Origin: WLWS01 sp965243105
GTDB taxonomy: Bacteria > Pseudomonadota > Gammaproteobacteria > Eutrophobiales > Eutrophobiaceae
Length of the DNA: 64,000 nucleotides
NCBI GenBank assembly: GCA_965243105.1
Contig: CBDEUC010000003.1
Coordinates: 2,604,001 to 2,668,000 of the forward strand
Reading direction: 5' to 3'
Part shown: piece after piece, positions 32,139 through 41,847 of the stretch
Layout: each line of letters starts with the position of its first letter
Position numbering within the stretch: position 1 is the first letter of the stretch
Made by a program: the position numbers and the translations under genes
Notes under the pieces: generated by a model
What the model was told of the DNA's origin: nothing
Databases searched by the model: none
The model's input: only the letters and a program-made list of their open reading frames with translations

Positions 32139-33284
32139 CTACTTCGGTGGAATCGGCGTAAATAGGGGTTTGACCACGCCAACTTCAGGATTGTAATTTA
32201 GGAACGCATCTTCAAATACTTTGTATGCATGGCTACGTATTACTTCAGATTGAGCAACATGCCTCCATTTTGGATGTACTTTCTTTGCAATAATTTCTGC
32301 AGATTGATCAACATAGTTGCCCCAGAACACACCAGCCGTTAGCCCAGGCCCCTGCTTTTGAACTGCAGCACCAATTGCAGCACCCGATTCCCAAGTCGGC
32401 GCTATTTCGGTGAAGTACGCATCATACAGATCACCTAAGTATTCAAAGGTCCTTTCAATATCACGTTTGTAACCCACATTGGCATGCCCTAAGTTCGCAA
32501 ACTGCCATTCTTCGCCGAGTACATGCCGAAGAAAATCTACCCACCCAGTCATGTTGTAGGATGAGCTAACATAAGCTAAAGGTACACGGCCTGGATAATT
32601 GAAGTCGACATACATAATCACGCCGTCTGGAGTTAACACATAGCTATCCGCCGCACTATGGGCAGCGGCTACAGGAGTTCCTAAAACAAACTCGAAGTCT
32701 TCAAATTGAAAAGTAGATCGACCATCTGCTAATACTTCCGTTGGGGGCGCAACACTATTTTGATGAGAACTAATCTCTCGAGCTGCACTACTACTGGCAA
32801 TTATGCGAAGGTCTTGTCCTTTATCTTTTAATGCTTTTTGGAGTCTATATGATCCTCCGACATGATCAGTGTGTGTATGAGAATAGACAAGAGCCTTGAT
32901 GGGTAGATCAGTAAACTGATTAATAGCAGCAAACATATCAGTAGGTACCAAAGTGTTTGATGCATCGATGACAAGCACACCCCTATCACCAACGAAAACA
33001 GTGCTTGCAAAAGCATTGCAGATCATGAAATACGTTCTATCGGTTAACTTTTGAACATACCAATGCCCTGGCTTTCCAAAATCAGGCACCGCAACTCTCT
33101 GACCAGGTTTCAATTTTTCAGAGAAACTTGGCCCTGCATAATGCTCGTCAGGGGCATTCCAAGGATTGATAAGGTTTGCCGGTTCGATATGTTGTGTCAC
33201 ATATTCCCCAGCTGATAACGATGAAGTCAACGAAGCATGAAAAATGGACAGGATTAGTCCAATCGTTGTAATTCTAGTTTTCAT
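32139..33284 (-). CDS. Exported metallo-beta-lactamase-fold hydrolase
   Basis: A 381-residue MBL-fold enzyme with signal peptide (ILSIFHASLTSSLSA). The metal motif is SHTHTDHVGG (His136, His138, Asp140, His141), with further ligands His209 in VAAAHSAADS and Asp in VIMYVDFNYPG. Family members cleave esters, lactones, sulfates or thioesters, and the substrate cannot be told here. It lies downstream of an XRE/MmyB gene; an ATTACC-N5-GGTAAT site stands 68 bp before its start, and the same site lies before the XRE/TonB pair. Control by that regulator is therefore likely. Confidence 0.88.
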   Translation of the reverse strand: MKTRITTIGLILSIFHASLTSSLSAGEYVTQHIEPANLINPWNAPDEHYAGPSFSEKLKPGQRVAVPDFGKPGHWYVQKLTDRTYFMICNAFASTVFVGDRGVLVIDASNTLVPTDMFAAINQFTDLPIKALVYSHTHTDHVGGSYRLQKALKDKGQDLRIIASSSAAREISSHQNSVAPPTEVLADGRSTFQFEDFEFVLGTPVAAAHSAADSYVLTPDGVIMYVDFNYPGRVPLAYVSSSYNMTGWVDFLRHVLGEEWQFANLGHANVGYKRDIERTFEYLGDLYDAYFTEIAPTWESGAAIGAAVQKQGPGLTAGVFWGNYVDQSAEIIAKKVHPKWRHVAQSEVIRSHAYKVFEDAFLNYNPEVGVVKPLFTPIPPK

Positions 33285-33351
33285 TGCACGAAATAATCCT
33301 ATGTTCTAGATGATAGATGTAGGATATTGCGGAATGAAGTTGAGATTAACA

Positions 33352-33368
33352 ATTACCTGTCAGGTAAT
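33352..33368. promoter_or_regulatory. Operator site ATTACC-TGTCA-GGTAAT upstream of the MBL gene
   Basis: A perfect inverted repeat with 6-bp arms and a 5-bp spacer between the XRE stop (33380) and the MBL start (33284). The identical arms and spacer length recur at 34296-34314, in front of the XRE and TonB genes. Two matched sites around one regulator gene make it the probable binding site. Confidence 0.7.
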
Positions 33369-33379
33369 ATGAGTCTAGT

Positions 33380-34180
33380 TTACTTTCTTTGCTGAAAAAA
33401 TTTAGCTGTTGCTTCATCCATTGGTATTCCCGTTCCAATTTGAAGTTCGTGCAACGTGAGGTCCTGGGGCGAACCAAGGGTGGCTATAGTTGTAAATATT
33501 CTGATTTCACTCTCAGCATTTTTTAAATGAAGTGGAGTTACGACTTGCGGCAAGGAATTGATATTGTCTTCAGTCGCTTCTTCTAATGACACAAATTGTT
33601 CGATTTCCTCAAATAATTTAATCATTTCTTTGTCATCCGGAGACGCAAGTATCAAACGTCTTACTCTGCTAATTATGTAAGATTTGAATTCGTCCCAGTT
33701 TTGAATATTTGTTCGCCAACCTCTTGGGTCCATTACCAGTCTGACAAGGTTCAGATTATCTGGATCATAATACGTTTGTTCTGCAACAAAAGTAATTGCA
33801 CAATGTCTTGCAGCACTATTTGCGTTTATCACATTCCAATAGCGATCAATTATCATTGCCGGATAGGGTTCCGTTACGGTAAGCATGAACTCCAGGGTCT
33901 TATTTACCTGGGCCATTTCCTGCTGGCTCAATCCTGTATCGCGGTACTTAGGAGCATAACCGGCGCTTTCCAACAGCGCATTGCGTGACCGAAGGGGAAT
34001 ATCTAATTCGTCCGCTAGCCGTAACACCATCTCAACACTTGGATGGGCCCGGCCGTTCTCAATAAAACTTAAGTGGCGCATAGAGGTATTGGCACGTTCG
34101 GCCAGGTCCATTTGACTGAAACCACGGTTAACACGCCAGTTTTTAATCTGTGCTCCTAGAGATTCGCCGTCATTAAGCAT
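33380..34180 (-). CDS. XRE-family regulator with MmyB-like ligand domain
   Basis: A 266-residue regulator. The N-terminal HTH (about 10-65) contains GFSQMDLAERANTSMRHLSF; the C-terminal domain starts near 105 with PAMIIDRYWNVINANSAA, the MmyB-like PAS-type ligand-binding region of this family. These proteins usually respond to small lipophilic molecules or fatty acids. It is divergent from a TonB receptor gene (210 bp) and upstream of the MBL gene. Paired ATTACC-N5-GGTAAT sites flank it on both sides. Confidence 0.93.
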   Translation of the reverse strand: MLNDGESLGAQIKNWRVNRGFSQMDLAERANTSMRHLSFIENGRAHPSVEMVLRLADELDIPLRSRNALLESAGYAPKYRDTGLSQQEMAQVNKTLEFMLTVTEPYPAMIIDRYWNVINANSAARHCAITFVAEQTYYDPDNLNLVRLVMDPRGWRTNIQNWDEFKSYIISRVRRLILASPDDKEMIKLFEEIEQFVSLEEATEDNINSLPQVVTPLHLKNAESEIRIFTTIATLGSPQDLTLHELQIGTGIPMDEATAKFFQQRK

Positions 34181-34295
34181 AAAAGTGAATGTTAGGATAT
34201 CTATGGTTGGTGATATTTAATGGATTTTTTTAAAAATATAACTGATTGATTAAGAAAAGAAATATTCCAGCGCAACGTCCATTATATCTGAATAT

Positions 34296-34314
34296 ATTAC
34301 CTCTCTGGTAATAG
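34296..34314. promoter_or_regulatory. Operator site TATTACC-TCTCT-GGTAATA upstream of XRE and TonB genes
   Basis: A perfect inverted repeat with 7-bp arms, 77 bp before the TonB start and 116 bp before the XRE start. The core matches the site at 33352. AT-rich DNA around it should hold both divergent promoters. Confidence 0.7.
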
Positions 34315-34376
34315 ATTAGCGTTGCCCAAATTCACACAATAAGTCTGTGAGGCATTAATCGGCCATTTATTGTTTT

Positions 34377-34385
34377 GGGGGGGGG
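34377..34385 (+). other. G9 homopolymer at the RBS of a TonB receptor gene
   Basis: Nine G residues end 6 bases before the ATG at 34391 and form the ribosome-binding region. A run of this length can slip during replication, which would change the RBS spacing or the frame of the upstream TTG-initiated extension. It is a possible phase-variation site. Confidence 0.6.
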
Positions 34386-34390
34386 TAATT

Positions 34391-36751
34391 ATGTGTTACG
34401 GACGGAAAGGTAGACCTGATTTACTAAATCGAACGATACCTAACAGCCTTATCAGCGCTCTTATATTTCTAGTTATATTAATTCAATCTCCCTTGTTATT
34501 CGCGCAAGGTGGTATTTTGGAAGAAGTCGTCGTCACAGCTCAAAAACGTGAACAATCCATTCAGGATGTGCCGATATCAATAATAGCGATATCCGGTGAA
34601 AATTTAAGAGCCAATGGCATTTCTGACCTTGAGGGCATGTCTGCGTCGGTACCGAATTTCAATTTTACGGAAAACGTGTCCGGTGGAGACAATATGTACA
34701 TGCGAGGAATTGGTTCGGGATTTAATTTTGGTTTCGAACAGACCGTAGGCCAGGTAATTGACGGTTTTTTTTACGGGCGGAGTCGTTTTGGCCGGGGAGC
34801 GTTTCTAGACATTGAACGTGTAGAAATATTGAAAGGACCTCAAGGAGCACTGATAGGTAAAAATACATCTGCAGGCGTTGTAAACATTACAACTGCGAAG
34901 CCAACTGATGAATTTGAAGCATGGGGTGCAGGCACATGGGAGTTTGAGGGAGCAGAGGGTTTTAATTTCGAAGGGGCCGTTTCTGGCCCTGTGACAGATG
35001 GTCTTAAAGCGCGTTTGGCGCTCCGTTACGATGAGCGTGACGGATTTGTCAATAATGTATTCAACGGGGATGATGAACAAGCGCTGGATGACTATACATT
35101 ACGAGCTACTGTTGTGTGGGACATATCAGAGTCACTCGATGCAACATTTATGTACCAACGTGGTGACTATGATCGTAATGGTCGTACTTCGCAATTGGGT
35201 CAATGTGGTGCTGCATTGAGAAATTTTGATCCAGATGGACCGGGTCCAGCACCTGCGGGTGCCTTATTTGGTGCGATCACGTCTACTGGTGAGGATTGTG
35301 AAGCTAACTTTAGCCACAATGTTGTGAATTTTCGTAATGGTGTACCGGGAAGGAGAAAATATGATACTGAGTTTGATACATTTGGTATGACTTTAAACTG
35401 GCAGGTATTCGGCGACCATACATTGACTTCACTTACTGGATACTCTGAATACGACACATTGGATGATTTTGATGCTGACTTTACATTTGCAGAATTGGCA
35501 TCCGTCCTCGCCACCGAAGACTACCAGCAGTGGTCCCAGGAAATTCGTCTCACTTCTCCCACTGGAAATCAATTTGAATATATAATTGGTGCCTTTTTTC
35601 TCTTTACCGACCATGAAGTCGATTTGCGCCGGGACATTGCAGCCTTGCCGCCACCACTCACACCTTCAAGTAATCTGATTAATACGATTCAGGAGGGTGA
35701 GACGTACGCCGTGTTTGGCCAGCTAACCTGGCATGTCAATGATTACTGGGATTTTACCGTGAGTGGACGATTTACTCATGAACAGAAGGATGCAGTACAG
35801 ATCCAAACACCAACAGCGCTGTATACAAATACTCCTATCGCACTATTTCCACCTGTCGGACCTACCGCCGGTTTACACAATATTAGCGGGAAGAGAACTG
35901 AAAATAATTTTTCACCTACGGCTAACCTGCAATGGCGACCCAATGAAAACACAATGCTTTATGCAAGTGTGGCACGAGGATTTAAGGGTGGCGGATTTGA
36001 TATGCAGAACGACGGGTCCCAAGCGACAGCAGCCTCAACTTTTGAATTTGAAGATGAAGATGTAACATCATATGAAGTAGGGGCGAAACTGGTCCTGCTT
36101 GATGGCTCAGCTCAATTCAATATTAACTGGTTCAGGAGTGAGTTTGATAACTTGCAAGTGACCTCAATCGATGCGACGACTATCACGTTTAATGTTGGAA
36201 ATGCTGCATCCGCGATTTCCACTGGTGTAGAAGCCGACGCAAAATGGGCAGTAAGCGATAATTTGACCTTTAATGCCGCAATTGCTTATTTAGATGCCGA
36301 GTTTGATTCTTATCCAAATGCTCCCTGTAATGCTGAGTTAATACTCAGCGGTAATTGTACGGGAGCAGGAATGACGACAGATCTAAGTGGAAGAGAATTA
36401 GCTTACGCACCAGAGATAGCCGCTTCCATCAGTGGGCAACATCAATGGCAGTTGACTAATGCACTAGAGTTAACGACGTTTGTTCAGGTTGCATATAGTG
36501 ATGATTATGCACTTGTTCTAGATCTGGATCCGAATGCGTTTCAGACATCTTATGCCAAAGTAGATGCAACATTTACGTTAAGTAACCCTGATCATAGTTG
36601 GGAGATTTCTTTAATAGGTCGTAATCTTACTGATAGAACGACAAGGGCCTATAGCGATGATGCCCAGGGCGGACCATTCATGATTGGCAGTCATTTAACT
36701 TTAATGGATCCACCAAGATCAATCGCGTTGCAGGGACGATTTAGATTTTAA
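34391..36751 (+). CDS. TonB-dependent outer-membrane receptor
   Basis: A 786-residue receptor from the ATG at 34391; a TTG at 34370 is in frame but upstream of the G9 tract. The signal peptide ends near FAQGG. A TonB-box-like start (LEEVVVTAQKREQSIQDVPI) leads into the plug domain, with DIERVEILKGPQGALIGKNT near residue 150. The beta barrel follows and ends in RSIALQGRFRF with a C-terminal Phe, as required for barrel insertion. It imports a ligand with TonB energy. It is followed by Rieske oxygenase and EthD-like genes, so the ligand is probably a carbon compound, not a siderophore. Confidence 0.95.
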   Translation: MCYGRKGRPDLLNRTIPNSLISALIFLVILIQSPLLFAQGGILEEVVVTAQKREQSIQDVPISIIAISGENLRANGISDLEGMSASVPNFNFTENVSGGDNMYMRGIGSGFNFGFEQTVGQVIDGFFYGRSRFGRGAFLDIERVEILKGPQGALIGKNTSAGVVNITTAKPTDEFEAWGAGTWEFEGAEGFNFEGAVSGPVTDGLKARLALRYDERDGFVNNVFNGDDEQALDDYTLRATVVWDISESLDATFMYQRGDYDRNGRTSQLGQCGAALRNFDPDGPGPAPAGALFGAITSTGEDCEANFSHNVVNFRNGVPGRRKYDTEFDTFGMTLNWQVFGDHTLTSLTGYSEYDTLDDFDADFTFAELASVLATEDYQQWSQEIRLTSPTGNQFEYIIGAFFLFTDHEVDLRRDIAALPPPLTPSSNLINTIQEGETYAVFGQLTWHVNDYWDFTVSGRFTHEQKDAVQIQTPTALYTNTPIALFPPVGPTAGLHNISGKRTENNFSPTANLQWRPNENTMLYASVARGFKGGGFDMQNDGSQATAASTFEFEDEDVTSYEVGAKLVLLDGSAQFNINWFRSEFDNLQVTSIDATTITFNVGNAASAISTGVEADAKWAVSDNLTFNAAIAYLDAEFDSYPNAPCNAELILSGNCTGAGMTTDLSGRELAYAPEIAASISGQHQWQLTNALELTTFVQVAYSDDYALVLDLDPNAFQTSYAKVDATFTLSNPDHSWEISLIGRNLTDRTTRAYSDDAQGGPFMIGSHLTLMDPPRSIALQGRFRF

Positions 36752-36827
36752 GATGTAGCAGTCTCAGGCAAAAGAAGATGGGGTTTGTAAAACAAATTAG
36801 ATATTTAAATTAATAGGGGCAAAAGTG

Positions 36828-37898
36828 ATGTTTCCTGAAAATGTGTGGTATGTCGCGGCATATCCAAATGAAGTAAGCGATAAACCCTTGGCACGTACAT
36901 TACTTGATCAAGCACTAGTATTTTATCGTACCAAGAGTGGCAAAGTGGTAGCCCTTGAGGATAAATGTATTCATCGTATGCTGCCTTTATCCAGAGGATG
37001 GGTCGTGGACGATGAATTACAGTGCGGGTATCACGGTGCTTTGTACAACACGAGCGGAAAGTGTACTCGAGTACCAGGTCAGGAAGATGTACCTGACAAG
37101 GCACAGATAAGAAGTTTTCCGGTACAAGAGCGTTATGGATTTGTTTGGGTGTGGATGGGTGACCCAGAGCTATCATCATCGACCGAGCCGTGTTCGCTAT
37201 ATTCGTATCTTGATGACGAGGACTGGGATACAGAAGACGGATATATTTACATCAAAGCTGGGTATGAATTGAGTAACGATAACTTGGCAGATGTAACACA
37301 TACGGAATTCGTCCATAAAAGCACTCTTGGTTCTGAATCATTTCGAGCTGCTCGTAAGGAGAACAAACCACAAGAACAACAGGACGGGCAATCCTTTAAT
37401 ACCGATCTTAGGGAGGATGGATTCGATGCTTGTATGCATTTAAGTGGCGCAAAAATCTCTCCTGCATTTGAACAAGCGTATGCTCAGAGACATGGAAAAG
37501 AAAATTGTGTTGATTTGGAACTCGATTTACAAATCCATTTCACTCAACCAGGTTTCTGGATTTTCAGTCCACGAATTAATCGAGCTGGTGCAAATGAAAG
37601 TGACAAGGTATGGGTAAGTGGCATACTTATTAATACACCCGAAACGAAATACACGACACATTTTTTCCATAAAATGTCACAGAAATACATTCCCGGTAAT
37701 AAAGAAGTTACAAAACACTGGCACGAACAAACAACTTTCGCATTTCATGAGGACAAGGAAGTTCTGGAATATCAACAGGAAAGGGTTGGGGAATTTGATG
37801 TTCACGATCATCCAGTGGTGTCATTTGAAGGTGATCGGCTTGGGTTTGTCGTTCGCAAAATAATAGAATCACAATTAGCAGCGAATCAGTCTGCGTAA
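36828..37898 (+). CDS. Rieske non-heme iron oxygenase, vanillate demethylase-like
   Basis: A 356-residue oxygenase subunit of the VanA-like single-component terminal type. The Rieske centre is CIH (Cys47, His49) and CGYH (Cys66, His69). The mononuclear iron site is DNLADVTHTEFVH, with Asp155 as bridge and His158 and His163 as ligands. The ATG at 36828 follows AGGGG. It would hydroxylate or O/N-dealkylate a ring compound and needs a reductase, which is not encoded nearby. It stands 76 bp after the TonB receptor and 28 bp before the EthD-like gene. Confidence 0.93.
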   Translation: MFPENVWYVAAYPNEVSDKPLARTLLDQALVFYRTKSGKVVALEDKCIHRMLPLSRGWVVDDELQCGYHGALYNTSGKCTRVPGQEDVPDKAQIRSFPVQERYGFVWVWMGDPELSSSTEPCSLYSYLDDEDWDTEDGYIYIKAGYELSNDNLADVTHTEFVHKSTLGSESFRAARKENKPQEQQDGQSFNTDLREDGFDACMHLSGAKISPAFEQAYAQRHGKENCVDLELDLQIHFTQPGFWIFSPRINRAGANESDKVWVSGILINTPETKYTTHFFHKMSQKYIPGNKEVTKHWHEQTTFAFHEDKEVLEYQQERVGEFDVHDHPVVSFEGDRLGFVVRKIIESQLAANQSA

Positions 37899-37926
37899 TC
37901 TATAAAGGCTTATTGGAGAGAGAATT

Positions 37927-38262
37927 ATGTATAGAGTCCGAGCGACTTATCTACCGCGTGATGACATGAAATTTGATTATGAATACTATTTTCGTGAACA
38001 TGTCGCGCTTGCACAAAAACAGACTTCAGGGAAACTGAATATTGTAAAAATAGAAGTTGAGTCTGAAGAAGAATTGCTGCTTGAATCTGGTGACAAATGT
38101 TCACCGTTAGTATTTATCATGCACCTGGAAACCCTGGAAGAGGTGGATAAACTACGACAGTTTTTTCAGTCTCCTGATATTGCAGCGTTGATGGAAGATG
38201 TTCCTAAATATACGAACTGTGAGATAAAATGGACAGTCTCAAAGCTTCAAGAATTTGGATAA
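37927..38262 (+). CDS. EthD-family small protein
   Basis: A 111-residue ferredoxin-like alpha+beta barrel protein of the EthD type: MYRVRATYLPRDDMKFDYEY, then YFREHVALAQKQ with the conserved His, and PLVFIMHLETLEEVDKLRQF. Such proteins accompany oxidative degradation genes and may bind or isomerise intermediates. GGAGAG precedes the ATG. It is the last gene of the first TonB-oxygenase-EthD module. The following 111 bp up to LysR hold nothing clear. Confidence 0.85.
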   Translation: MYRVRATYLPRDDMKFDYEYYFREHVALAQKQTSGKLNIVKIEVESEEELLLESGDKCSPLVFIMHLETLEEVDKLRQFFQSPDIAALMEDVPKYTNCEIKWTVSKLQEFG

Positions 38263-38373
38263 TTAGTGTCCAAGGCGATTTACTAATTCCCACGAATTAC
38301 CTGTTAATCGTTCCCCTAAAGTTGGGGAGAGACTTGAAATGCGCACAATGAATGATCTTCATGTAGCTTAGTT

Positions 38374-39270
38374 CTATTTACCCCAGCAAATAGCTTCGAT
38401 ATTGTCCGAAAAATAATCTATAAACATACGCACCTTGGCCGAAACGTAGCGTGTATTAGGATAAACCAACCATACTGGAAAATCTCCGTAGCGATATTCA
38501 TCAAAAATCGATACCAGGCTTTCATCCTCCAGATAAGGTCTGACGTATAGTTCTGGCAAACGACAAATACCAAGCCCCTCTCTACTGGCAGTAATAAGTG
38601 CCGATGCATTATTACTACGCCAATTTCCCTGTAGTTCCACGTCAACAACCTTTTTGTCGACTTTGAAATGCCAGGTAGTGCAGGGCTCAAAAGTTGCTAT
38701 GAGGCAATTATGTTGTTCAAGATCACTTATATCCTTCGGATATCCATATTCATCAAAATAAGCTGGAGATGCGCAAACAACATGGGGAAGTTCCAGGACC
38801 TTGCGAGCTCTCAACGAAGAGTCGGTCATTTTTCCATACCGTACTGCCAGGTCATAACCTTCTGCTACCAGGTCGACCAGGCGGCTGGTCACGTGCACGT
38901 CAACTTTCAATTGCGGGTGCATTCGGCAAAATTTTGTTGCTGCCAGGGAAATGTATTTTTCTCCCAGCATGTCTGTGCAGACTATGCGTAAATGACCGCG
39001 TGGTACATCTTCCAGATTCAATACTGATTGTTCTGCCTCTTCAAGGCTGCTGAATAAGCGCTCGCACTTAAGAAACAAGGCATAACCCGCGTCCGTAGGA
39101 TTTATTTTACGTGTAGTTCGAAACAGGAGCTGGGTGCCAAGATGTTTTTCCAATTGGGCAATCTTGCGACTGACAAGTGAACGAGAGACTTCGAGACGGT
39201 CCGCGGCAGCGCTGAGACTGCCAGCGTCCACCACAGCCACAAAGGTTTCCAGTAAATCCCAGCGTTTCAT
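38374..39270 (-). CDS. LysR-family transcriptional regulator
   Basis: A 298-residue LTTR. The HTH is AAADRLEVSRSLVSRKIAQL (about 18-37), and the coinducer domain starts near 90 with GHLRIVCTDMLGEKYISLAA. It sits between the two TonB-oxygenase-EthD modules, divergent from the second (154 bp). An inverted repeat ATGAAT-N13-ATTCAT, which fits the T-N11-A rule, lies 33 bp before its start. It probably activates the second module when the substrate or an intermediate is present. Confidence 0.95.
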   Translation of the reverse strand: MKRWDLLETFVAVVDAGSLSAAADRLEVSRSLVSRKIAQLEKHLGTQLLFRTTRKINPTDAGYALFLKCERLFSSLEEAEQSVLNLEDVPRGHLRIVCTDMLGEKYISLAATKFCRMHPQLKVDVHVTSRLVDLVAEGYDLAVRYGKMTDSSLRARKVLELPHVVCASPAYFDEYGYPKDISDLEQHNCLIATFEPCTTWHFKVDKKVVDVELQGNWRSNNASALITASREGLGICRLPELYVRPYLEDESLVSIFDEYRYGDFPVWLVYPNTRYVSAKVRMFIDYFSDNIEAICWGK

Positions 39271-39302
39271 TGTTGCATATAGATCAACAAAAAAATGAAA
39301 AA

Positions 39303-39327
39303 ATGAATATTATCATCATAAATTCAT
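39303..39327. promoter_or_regulatory. Candidate LysR box ATGAAT-N13-ATTCAT
   Basis: A perfect 6-bp inverted repeat (T-N11-A core TGAAT...ATTCA) in the LysR/TonB divergent gap, about 97 bp before the receptor start. Position and form are as expected for a LysR recognition site. Confidence 0.5.
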
Positions 39328-39423
39328 GAAAGTATACTGCCTACTCGAAAATAATTTGGTGAGCCTGGGGCTTTAGTGGACACGGCTGTTAACCAGGCAA
39401 TTTTTGAAATTGGGGTGATACTA

Positions 39424-41826
39424 ATGACAAAACGCATCTATCTTTCCAGATCATTTCTGGTCCTTTTATTGCTATTCACGTGCACCAGGGTCGCCGGGGT
39501 CCATGCCCAGTCAGGGATACTCGAAGAAATTACCGTGACGGCCCAGAAACGTGAGCAATCGATCCAGGATGTTGGTATCAGCATCACCGCATTCAGTGGT
39601 GAACAGATGCGAACACTTGGTTTCGAAGATTCCTTTGACATCGCACGAATGACGCCCGGTGTGCACATCAGTGGCAATAATGGTGGGCAGAAAACTTTGT
39701 TTACTATTCGTGGCGTTAACCAAAACGATTTTAACGATCAGACAGAATCGCCAGTGGCAGTCTATATCGATGACGGCTATGTCGCCTTTGGCCAGGGGCA
39801 GGTGTTCGGTTTGCTAGATGTAGACCGTGTAGAAGTGTTGAAAGGACCCCAAGGCACACTATTTGGTCGAAACGCGACGGGTGGTTTGGTGCATTACGTA
39901 TCCAGGAAACCCACCCGGGAACGTGAAGGCTATCTCGATTTTACCTATGGTTCCTACGACCAGACCACCGTCGAAGCCGCCCTAGGTGGGCCCCTGAGTG
40001 AAACCATTTCAGGACGTGTCGCCATAAAGCACAATCGATTTGACGAGATCATTGAGAATGATTATCCAAACCGCTTTGTCACCCTTGATGGCAATCCACT
40101 GCCTATTGGCGGAGAAGATACCTTCAACGATGATACCCTGACGTTTCGCGGACAGCTGCTATTTGAACCCAATGAGGACGTTGATTTGCTGGTGACCGGT
40201 AGTGTCGCGCGATCACGCATGGGCACATCGCCTTTTCTTGAATTACCAACGGTGCCTATCTTCGATGCGGCTGGCAATCATGTTGGTACATTTGAAGCTT
40301 CGCCCACCGAGACAAGGGAAGCGATACTGCCAGACGGTACGCCTATCAATCACCCGCTATCGTTTGATCCAGCCGACTTTGGCCCTGTGCCAGACGTGCT
40401 CAGGCCGGCGGGGGGCAACCTCTACGGCCCAAGTTGTACTGATGCAGACCGCGAGGCCTTACGCTGCGGCATGGATTTCGCATTTTCCGATTTAAATACC
40501 ACGGACACTTGGGGAGTCTCGGGGAAACTTACCTGGGAAATGGACAACATGACGCTTACCGCAGTCAGCGATTACAAGAAATTTGACAAGTTCCAGGGTC
40601 TTCCTGCGGATGGTGGTCCGGCGTCGACAATCAACGTCCTGTTTGACGCCCAGGCAGAAACCTTTACGCAGGAATTGCGTCTTAACGGTGAACTGGACCG
40701 CATGCGCTGGGTCGTTGGTCTCTACTACCTGAACTCTGACCTGGATACGCATGTTGCCATCACCGCCGATCCAACTTATCTTTTTCAACCGCTTGTTGGT
40801 CTCGCCTGGGAAGATTCGGCAATCACAGATATGGAATCTAACTCCTATTCTGCTTTTGGCCAGGTAGAGTACGATCTGACCGACGAGCTCACTTTTATTG
40901 CCGGTATTCGTATTATCCAGGAGAACCAGGACTTTACCGGCGAAGAGACATTTTTCGCCAGTACAGATCCTCTTAGGCTAGAAACCGATATACCCCTGTT
41001 CTCACCGCAGCCGCAGATGAGTTTTGAACAGGATAAGACGCTGTGGAGTGGTAAAGTACAGCTCGACTGGCAGGCATCAGATGATCTCCTCCTCTTCGCT
41101 GGTGTCAACCGTGGCGTAAAGGCCGGTGGATTCAATGCCCCGTTTACCTTCGGGGCAGGTTTCCCTTCTACCGATGTGCCTTATTCGGAAGAAGTGTTGC
41201 TTTCTTATGAAACTGGTTTCAAGTGGGACAACCTGTTCAACGGTACAACTCGTATTAACGGCTCTTTTTACTACTACGACTACAAAGACTACCAGGGCTT
41301 TGTTTTCTCGCAAGTAACTGGCTTTGTTCGGAACGTTGACGCTGACTACAAAGGCCTTGAGCTTGAATTGTTCAGTTCGCCGATTGAAGGCCTGGATTTC
41401 GCATTTAACCTTGCCTATCTAGATGCGGAAGTGAAAGATGTTCAGTTAGGTCCGGGTATTTTCGTAGACACCGAACCAAGCTTTTCCCCGGATACACAGC
41501 TCTCCGGGATACTACGCTATACCTGGCCGAACGACGTGATGGACGGCAGGTTCTCGGCGCAGGCATCATTCAACTATGCATCTTCATTCTGGGACAACAT
41601 CAGGAATTTCGAGGCTTCTGAATTGCCATCTTACATTCTTGGTAATGTACGACTGGGTTGGGATAGTAATGATGGAAAGTGGCAGGGTGCTTTTTTCGTC
41701 AATAATGTCGCTGATGAACGTTATTTCACTATCGGATTTGACCTGGCCAATGCAACAGGTTCAAACTCACTGGTACCCGGTAAACCACGCTGGTTTGGCG
41801 GAAGTATTCGATATAACTTCTTTTAG
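39424..41826 (+). CDS. TonB-dependent outer-membrane receptor
   Basis: An 800-residue receptor from the ATG at 39424, chosen because MTKRIYLSRSFLVLLLLFT gives a proper signal peptide; the GTG at 39376 adds an unlikely lead. The TonB-box region LEEITVTAQKREQSIQDVGI is followed by the plug (DVDRVEVLKGPQGTLFGRNA) and the barrel ending in RWFGGSIRYNFF. It shares the family's N-terminal motif with the receptor at 34.4 kb, but the extracellular parts differ, so another ligand is likely. It is followed 21 bp later by a 2-oxoglutarate-dependent oxygenase gene. Confidence 0.95.
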   Translation: MTKRIYLSRSFLVLLLLFTCTRVAGVHAQSGILEEITVTAQKREQSIQDVGISITAFSGEQMRTLGFEDSFDIARMTPGVHISGNNGGQKTLFTIRGVNQNDFNDQTESPVAVYIDDGYVAFGQGQVFGLLDVDRVEVLKGPQGTLFGRNATGGLVHYVSRKPTREREGYLDFTYGSYDQTTVEAALGGPLSETISGRVAIKHNRFDEIIENDYPNRFVTLDGNPLPIGGEDTFNDDTLTFRGQLLFEPNEDVDLLVTGSVARSRMGTSPFLELPTVPIFDAAGNHVGTFEASPTETREAILPDGTPINHPLSFDPADFGPVPDVLRPAGGNLYGPSCTDADREALRCGMDFAFSDLNTTDTWGVSGKLTWEMDNMTLTAVSDYKKFDKFQGLPADGGPASTINVLFDAQAETFTQELRLNGELDRMRWVVGLYYLNSDLDTHVAITADPTYLFQPLVGLAWEDSAITDMESNSYSAFGQVEYDLTDELTFIAGIRIIQENQDFTGEETFFASTDPLRLETDIPLFSPQPQMSFEQDKTLWSGKVQLDWQASDDLLLFAGVNRGVKAGGFNAPFTFGAGFPSTDVPYSEEVLLSYETGFKWDNLFNGTTRINGSFYYYDYKDYQGFVFSQVTGFVRNVDADYKGLELELFSSPIEGLDFAFNLAYLDAEVKDVQLGPGIFVDTEPSFSPDTQLSGILRYTWPNDVMDGRFSAQASFNYASSFWDNIRNFEASELPSYILGNVRLGWDSNDGKWQGAFFVNNVADERYFTIGFDLANATGSNSLVPGKPRWFGGSIRYNFF

Positions 41827-41847
41827 AAAAATAATATTGATAGCTGA

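Noticed and set aside
38293..38311. ATTACCTGTTAAT as a third operator of the XRE/MmyB regulator
   Set aside because: Only one half-site is intact, the spacing is wrong, and it lies between two convergent gene ends.
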